This document shows positions 5,849-8,024 of a stretch of DNA of 8,024 nt, one piece after another. The stretch covers positions 1 to 8,024 of the forward strand of contig CATPBU010000038.1 of NCBI GenBank assembly GCA_955652455.1, given 5' to 3'. Source of the stretch: Candidatus Dormiibacterota bacterium (GTDB lineage Bacteria; Chloroflexota; Dormibacteria; UBA8260). Each line of letters opens with the position of its first letter. Within the stretch, counting starts at the first letter, position 1. Made by a program: the position numbers and the translations under genes. The notes under the pieces were generated by a model, which worked only from the letters and a program-made list of their open reading frames with translations, made no database searches and was not told the DNA's origin.

Positions 5849-6874
5849 ATGAGTGCCATGACCTCCGACGGCGTGTCCGCAATCCGCGTCGAGGGACTGC
5901 ACAAGTCGTTCGGCAAGGTCGAAGCGCTGCGCGGTATCGACTTTGCGGTGCCGCGCGGGTCGGTCCTTGGGGTCCTCGGCCCCAACGGCGCCGGCAAAAC
6001 CACGGCGGTGCGCATCCTGACCACACTCCTACCTCCGGATTCCGGAAGTGCCTTCATCGAGGGCCATGACGTCGTGCGAGATGCGGCCGCGGTCCGCCGC
6101 GTGATCGCGCTGGCCGGCCAGGCAACCGCGATCCAGGTGGAGCTCACCGGCAGGGAGAACCTGGACATCATGGGTCGTCTCCACCACCTTGATCGGAAGG
6201 ACGTGTCGGGCCGCACCGCGGAGCTGCTGGAGCGGTTCGAGCTCGTCGATGCCGCCGACCGCCCGGCGAAGACGTACTCGGGAGGTATGAAGCGCAGGCT
6301 CGACCTGGCCGCCAGCCTGATGGGCGACCCCGCGGTGCTCTTTCTCGACGAGCCGACCACTGGGTTGGACCCGTACGGACGGCTCGGGATGTGGGACGTG
6401 ATTCGGCGGCTCGCCGCCCAGGGGAAGACGATCCTGCTCACCACGCAGTATCTCGACGAGGCCGATGAGCTGGCCGACAACATCATCGTCATCGAACGCG
6501 GCCGGGTGATCGCGCAAGGCACCTCCGACCAGCTCAAGGACCGGGTGGGCGGCGATGTGCTCGAGTTCACCGTCGTCGACAGAGCCCTCGTCGACGCAGC
6601 CGTCGCAGCGGTGTCAGCACTGACCGACAGCGAGCCGAGGGTGAATCACGAGTCGCGCCGGATCGCGCTGCAGGTCGGCAGCCGTGGGTCACAGGCGCTC
6701 GTCGAAGCGGTGCGCCGCCTCGACGCGGCGCACGTCGAAACCGACGGGCTGGCCCTACACCGCCCGTCGCTCGACGACGTGTTCCTCGCCGTCACCGGCC
6801 ACGCAGCGGAGAGCGAGGATGGCACCGTTCGAGGACGCGGTCGCAAACCCGGCGCGCCCAAGTCGGGGGACTGA
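5849..6874 (+). CDS. ABC transporter ATP-binding protein, DrrA (daunorubicin-resistance) type
   Basis: This cytoplasmic ATPase subunit (341 residues) powers an ABC-2-type exporter. In order it has Walker [10 protein letters not shown] (44-52), Q-loop Gln91, signature YSGGMKRR (143-150), Walker B VLFLDEPT (163-170) and D-loop GLDP (172-175). The usual switch histidine is replaced by Gln200 in [15 protein letters not shown], as is characteristic of the DrrA subgroup. The C-terminal domain (about 230-341) ends with the DrrA-type element [14 protein letters not shown] (304-317), followed by an Arg/Lys/Gly-rich tail. I chose the ATG at 5849 because conserved sequence begins at [12 protein letters not shown] (11-22) and the length then matches the family. 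ATG 5858 is equally possible, and ATG 5720 has a better ribosome site. The stop lies four bases before the permease ATG, so the pair is one operon. The exported substrate (drug, glycolipid or antibiotic) cannot be told. Confidence 0.94.
   Translation: MSAMTSDGVSAIRVEGLHKSFGKVEALRGIDFAVPRGSVLGVLGPNGAGKTTAVRILTTLLPPDSGSAFIEGHDVVRDAAAVRRVIALAGQATAIQVELTGRENLDIMGRLHHLDRKDVSGRTAELLERFELVDAADRPAKTYSGGMKRRLDLAASLMGDPAVLFLDEPTTGLDPYGRLGMWDVIRRLAAQGKTILLTTQYLDEADELADNIIVIERGRVIAQGTSDQLKDRVGGDVLEFTVVDRALVDAAVAAVSALTDSEPRVNHESRRIALQVGSRGSQALVEAVRRLDAAHVETDGLALHRPSLDDVFLAVTGHAAESEDGTVRGRGRKPGAPKSGD
6865..6870 (+). promoter_or_regulatory. Ribosome binding site of the ABC permease inside the ATPase gene end
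   Basis: GGGGGA lies eight bases before the ATG at 6879 and overlaps the last codons of the ATPase gene. It decides this start over the open frame reaching back to 6684, which only shadows the ATPase, and it indicates translational coupling of the two subunits. Confidence 0.65.
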
Positions 6875-6878
6875 CGAG

Positions 6879-7694
6879 ATGACCGCAACCACTGCTAAGC
6901 AATCGGCCCCCAGCGTCACCCAGCTGGCCCGCTGGGCGGTGAGCGATTCGCTGGTGATGACCAGACGCAACCTGCTGGTCTGGCTGCGGGTGCCCGCGTA
7001 CATCGTCTTCACCGTCGTCCAACCGGTGATCTTCGTGCTCCTCTTCCGCTACGTGTTCGGCGGCGCCATCCAGGTGTCCAACCAGGGTGGCTACGTCAAC
7101 TTCCTGATGCCGGGGATCATTGGCCAGACCGCGGCCTTCGCCACCTTCGCGACCGCGATCGCACTGGCGCAAGAGTCCAAGCAGGGTGTGATCGACCGCT
7201 TGCGCTCGCTGCCGATGGCGCGCTCCGCGGTCCTCGCCGGCAGGCTGATCGCCGACGGCATCCGCATGCTGGTCACCATCCTGGTCATCGTGGCCGTCGG
7301 GTATGCGGTCGGATTCCGGTTCCAGAATGGAGTGGCGGGCGCGATCGCCATGATCCTGCTCGCCGAGCTCTTCGGGGTCACCATCTGTTGCGTCTCGGCG
7401 TTCATCGGCCTGGCCATCAAGGACGAGGAGGCTGTGCAGGCCTTCGGCTTGATCTGGCTGTTTCCGCTCACGTTCGTCAGCTCCGCGTTCGTCCCGATCG
7501 CGACGATGCCCGGCTGGATGCAGGCGTTTGCCAACAACCAGCCGGTGACGCTGGTCATCAACGCAATGCGTTCGTTGGCTCTCGGCGGTCCGCAGCTCCC
7601 CCTTTTCCCCGGGCTGTGGGAGGCGCTGCTATGGCTGGCCGGGATCCTATTCGTGTTCGCGCCGCTGGCGGTGCGCGCGTACCGCCGCGCCTGA
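6879..7694 (+). CDS. ABC-2 type transporter permease, DrrB type
   Basis: This 271-residue integral membrane subunit partners the preceding ATPase. After a cytoplasmic N-terminus with the amphipathic stretch SLVMTRRNLLVWLR, six hydrophobic segments can be seen at about 40-59, 73-97, 120-146, 152-180, 188-209 and 245-265. The segment QGVIDRLRSLPMARSAVLAGR (102-122), between the second and third, is the ABC-2 signature loop that couples to the ATPase. SSAFVPIATMPGWMQAFANNQPVT (201-224) is the typical extracellular re-entrant region before the last helix in DrrB/ABC-2 permeases. Length and order are normal and nothing is broken. Two such permeases and two ATPases would form the exporter. DrrAB relatives export anthracyclines, other antibiotics or cell-envelope lipids. 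No biosynthetic genes are in the window to suggest which. Confidence 0.94.
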   Translation: MTATTAKQSAPSVTQLARWAVSDSLVMTRRNLLVWLRVPAYIVFTVVQPVIFVLLFRYVFGGAIQVSNQGGYVNFLMPGIIGQTAAFATFATAIALAQESKQGVIDRLRSLPMARSAVLAGRLIADGIRMLVTILVIVAVGYAVGFRFQNGVAGAIAMILLAELFGVTICCVSAFIGLAIKDEEAVQAFGLIWLFPLTFVSSAFVPIATMPGWMQAFANNQPVTLVINAMRSLALGGPQLPLFPGLWEALLWLAGILFVFAPLAVRAYRRA

Positions 7695-7701
7695 GGCCGC
7701 C

Positions 7702-7715
7702 GGGCGAAGACGCCC
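7702..7715 (+). terminator. Short hairpin after the exporter operon
   Basis: GGGCG-AAGA-CGCCC is a perfect 5-bp stem with a four-base loop, eight bases after the permease stop and just before the ftsH promoter-like element. It has no T-run and is short, so termination is possible but unproven. Confidence 0.3.
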
Positions 7716-7728
7716 ACAGGCGACCGGC

Positions 7729-7734
7729 TACTCT
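7729..7734 (+). promoter_or_regulatory. -10 element of ftsH, suggesting a leaderless transcript
   Basis: TACTCT fits TAnnnT and ends seven bases before the ftsH ATG at 7742, so transcription would begin at or next to the A of the start codon. No Shine-Dalgarno is present (the upstream bases are CTTTGGTCG), as expected for leaderless translation, which is common in actinobacteria. A -35 is not obvious: the hexamer at 17-base spacing is GAAGAC. Confidence 0.4.
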
Positions 7735-7741
7735 TTGGTCG

Positions 7742-8024
7742 ATGGCGACCGATCCCCGCGGCGGAACACCGTCTCCTCCGGGTCGGCCATGGGCGCCTGT
7801 CCCTCTGCGGCAGCCGGTTCAGCCGGGCCTGAACTCGATGCGCTCGCGCCGCTTCTGGCTGACGCTGGTCGGCCTGCTGGTGCTGAACTACATCATCTCC
7901 AGCGTGTTGCGGGGATCGGGCCAGCCGAAGTCCGTGACCATCGCGTACAACGTCTTCGTCCAGCAGGTGACCGCTGACAACGTTGTCAGCATCAACGCCA
8001 CCGCGGATGCGATCTCCGGGGTGA
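7742..8024 (+). CDS. ftsH: FtsH ATP-dependent zinc metalloprotease, N-terminal part (3' partial)
   Basis: The open frame from ATG 7742 reaches the right edge without a stop (94 codons plus one base). The first 37 residues are proline- and arginine-rich and probably cytoplasmic. FWLTLVGLLVLNYIISSVL (38-56) is the first membrane helix, after the positively charged MRSRR. The residues after it, with SVTIAYNVFVQQVTADNVVS followed by INATADAISGV, match the start of the FtsH extracytoplasmic domain (compare the usual pattern V-x-x-x-Y-S-x-F-x-x-x-V-x-x-x-x-V-x-x-V-x-I-x-x-x-x-I-x-G). FtsH degrades misfolded membrane and regulatory proteins as a hexamer. Its AAA and zinc protease domains lie beyond the window. 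A second in-frame ATG (7838, just before RSRRFWL) would give a family-like short N-terminus, but neither start has a Shine-Dalgarno; the 7742 start is favoured by the TACTCT box. The other frame here (7735-7977) is a shadow. Confidence 0.85.
   Translation, partial: MATDPRGGTPSPPGRPWAPVPLRQPVQPGLNSMRSRRFWLTLVGLLVLNYIISSVLRGSGQPKSVTIAYNVFVQQVTADNVVSINATADAISGV

Noticed and set aside
4551..6026. Long minus-strand open frame of 491 codons antisense to trpB2
   Set aside because: The product is Arg/Gly/Val-rich with no recognisable motif. Long antisense frames are common in GC-rich DNA, and the plus strand carries a clearly conserved enzyme.
5689..6570. Minus-strand open frame of 293 codons antisense to the ABC ATPase
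   Set aside because: Ser/Arg-rich composition, no domain, and complementary to a fully conserved ATPase.
7735..7977. 80-codon plus-strand open frame near the right edge
   Set aside because: It is out of frame with the FtsH N-terminus, which has a membrane helix and a family-like extracytoplasmic segment; this frame has neither.

Overview
The window is GC-rich, with G or C in most third codon positions, and densely packed with genes on both strands. Together with GTG starts, a DrrAB-type ABC exporter, a TrpB2-type tryptophan synthase and a proline-rich FtsH N-terminus, this suggests a high-GC actinobacterium-like organism or a relative from Chloroflexota or Dormibacterota. I cannot fix the phylum from the sequence alone. 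I see no tRNA or rRNA gene, CRISPR array, insertion sequence or phage gene. No gene-free stretch exceeds about 250 bases.

Layout. Positions 1-1098 (+) hold the 3' part of a class-III PLP-dependent aminotransferase that enters from beyond the left edge. Its end overlaps by 19 bases, tail to tail, an acetamidase/formamidase-family gene (1080-2102, -). That gene is translationally coupled through a GTGA overlap to an upstream 12-helix APC-superfamily amino acid/amine permease (2099-3601, -). The pair has a recognisable promoter at 3640-3668. Upstream on the same strand is a small PF06262-like zincin metallopeptidase (3690-4061, -). A roughly 180-base divergent intergenic region follows, with a -10-like element next to a perfect 7-bp palindrome. 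It leads to a stand-alone trpB2-type tryptophan synthase beta chain gene (4239-5606, +), followed by an 11-bp GC hairpin. After a 242-base spacer comes a two-gene operon for a DrrA/DrrB-type ABC-2 exporter (5849-6874 and 6879-7694, +). Finally, an ftsH gene begins at 7742 and runs off the right edge. Its first 94 codons include the N-terminal membrane helix and the start of the extracytoplasmic domain.

How the genes may work together. The permease and amidase form one transcription unit and plausibly import and hydrolyse a small amide or amino-acid-derived amide. The convergent aminotransferase could handle an amine or amino acid product, but only adjacency supports that. TrpB2 has no trpA or other trp neighbour, so it is probably a stand-alone indole-salvage or serine/indole beta-replacement enzyme. 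The DrrAB pair is a self-contained drug or lipid exporter. FtsH is housekeeping membrane proteolysis.

Overall the window looks like ordinary chromosomal metabolism. I found no convincing new defence or mobile system. The points most worth a second look are the palindrome in the trpB2 promoter spacer, the rival starts of the DrrA gene, and the amidase-permease-aminotransferase neighbourhood.
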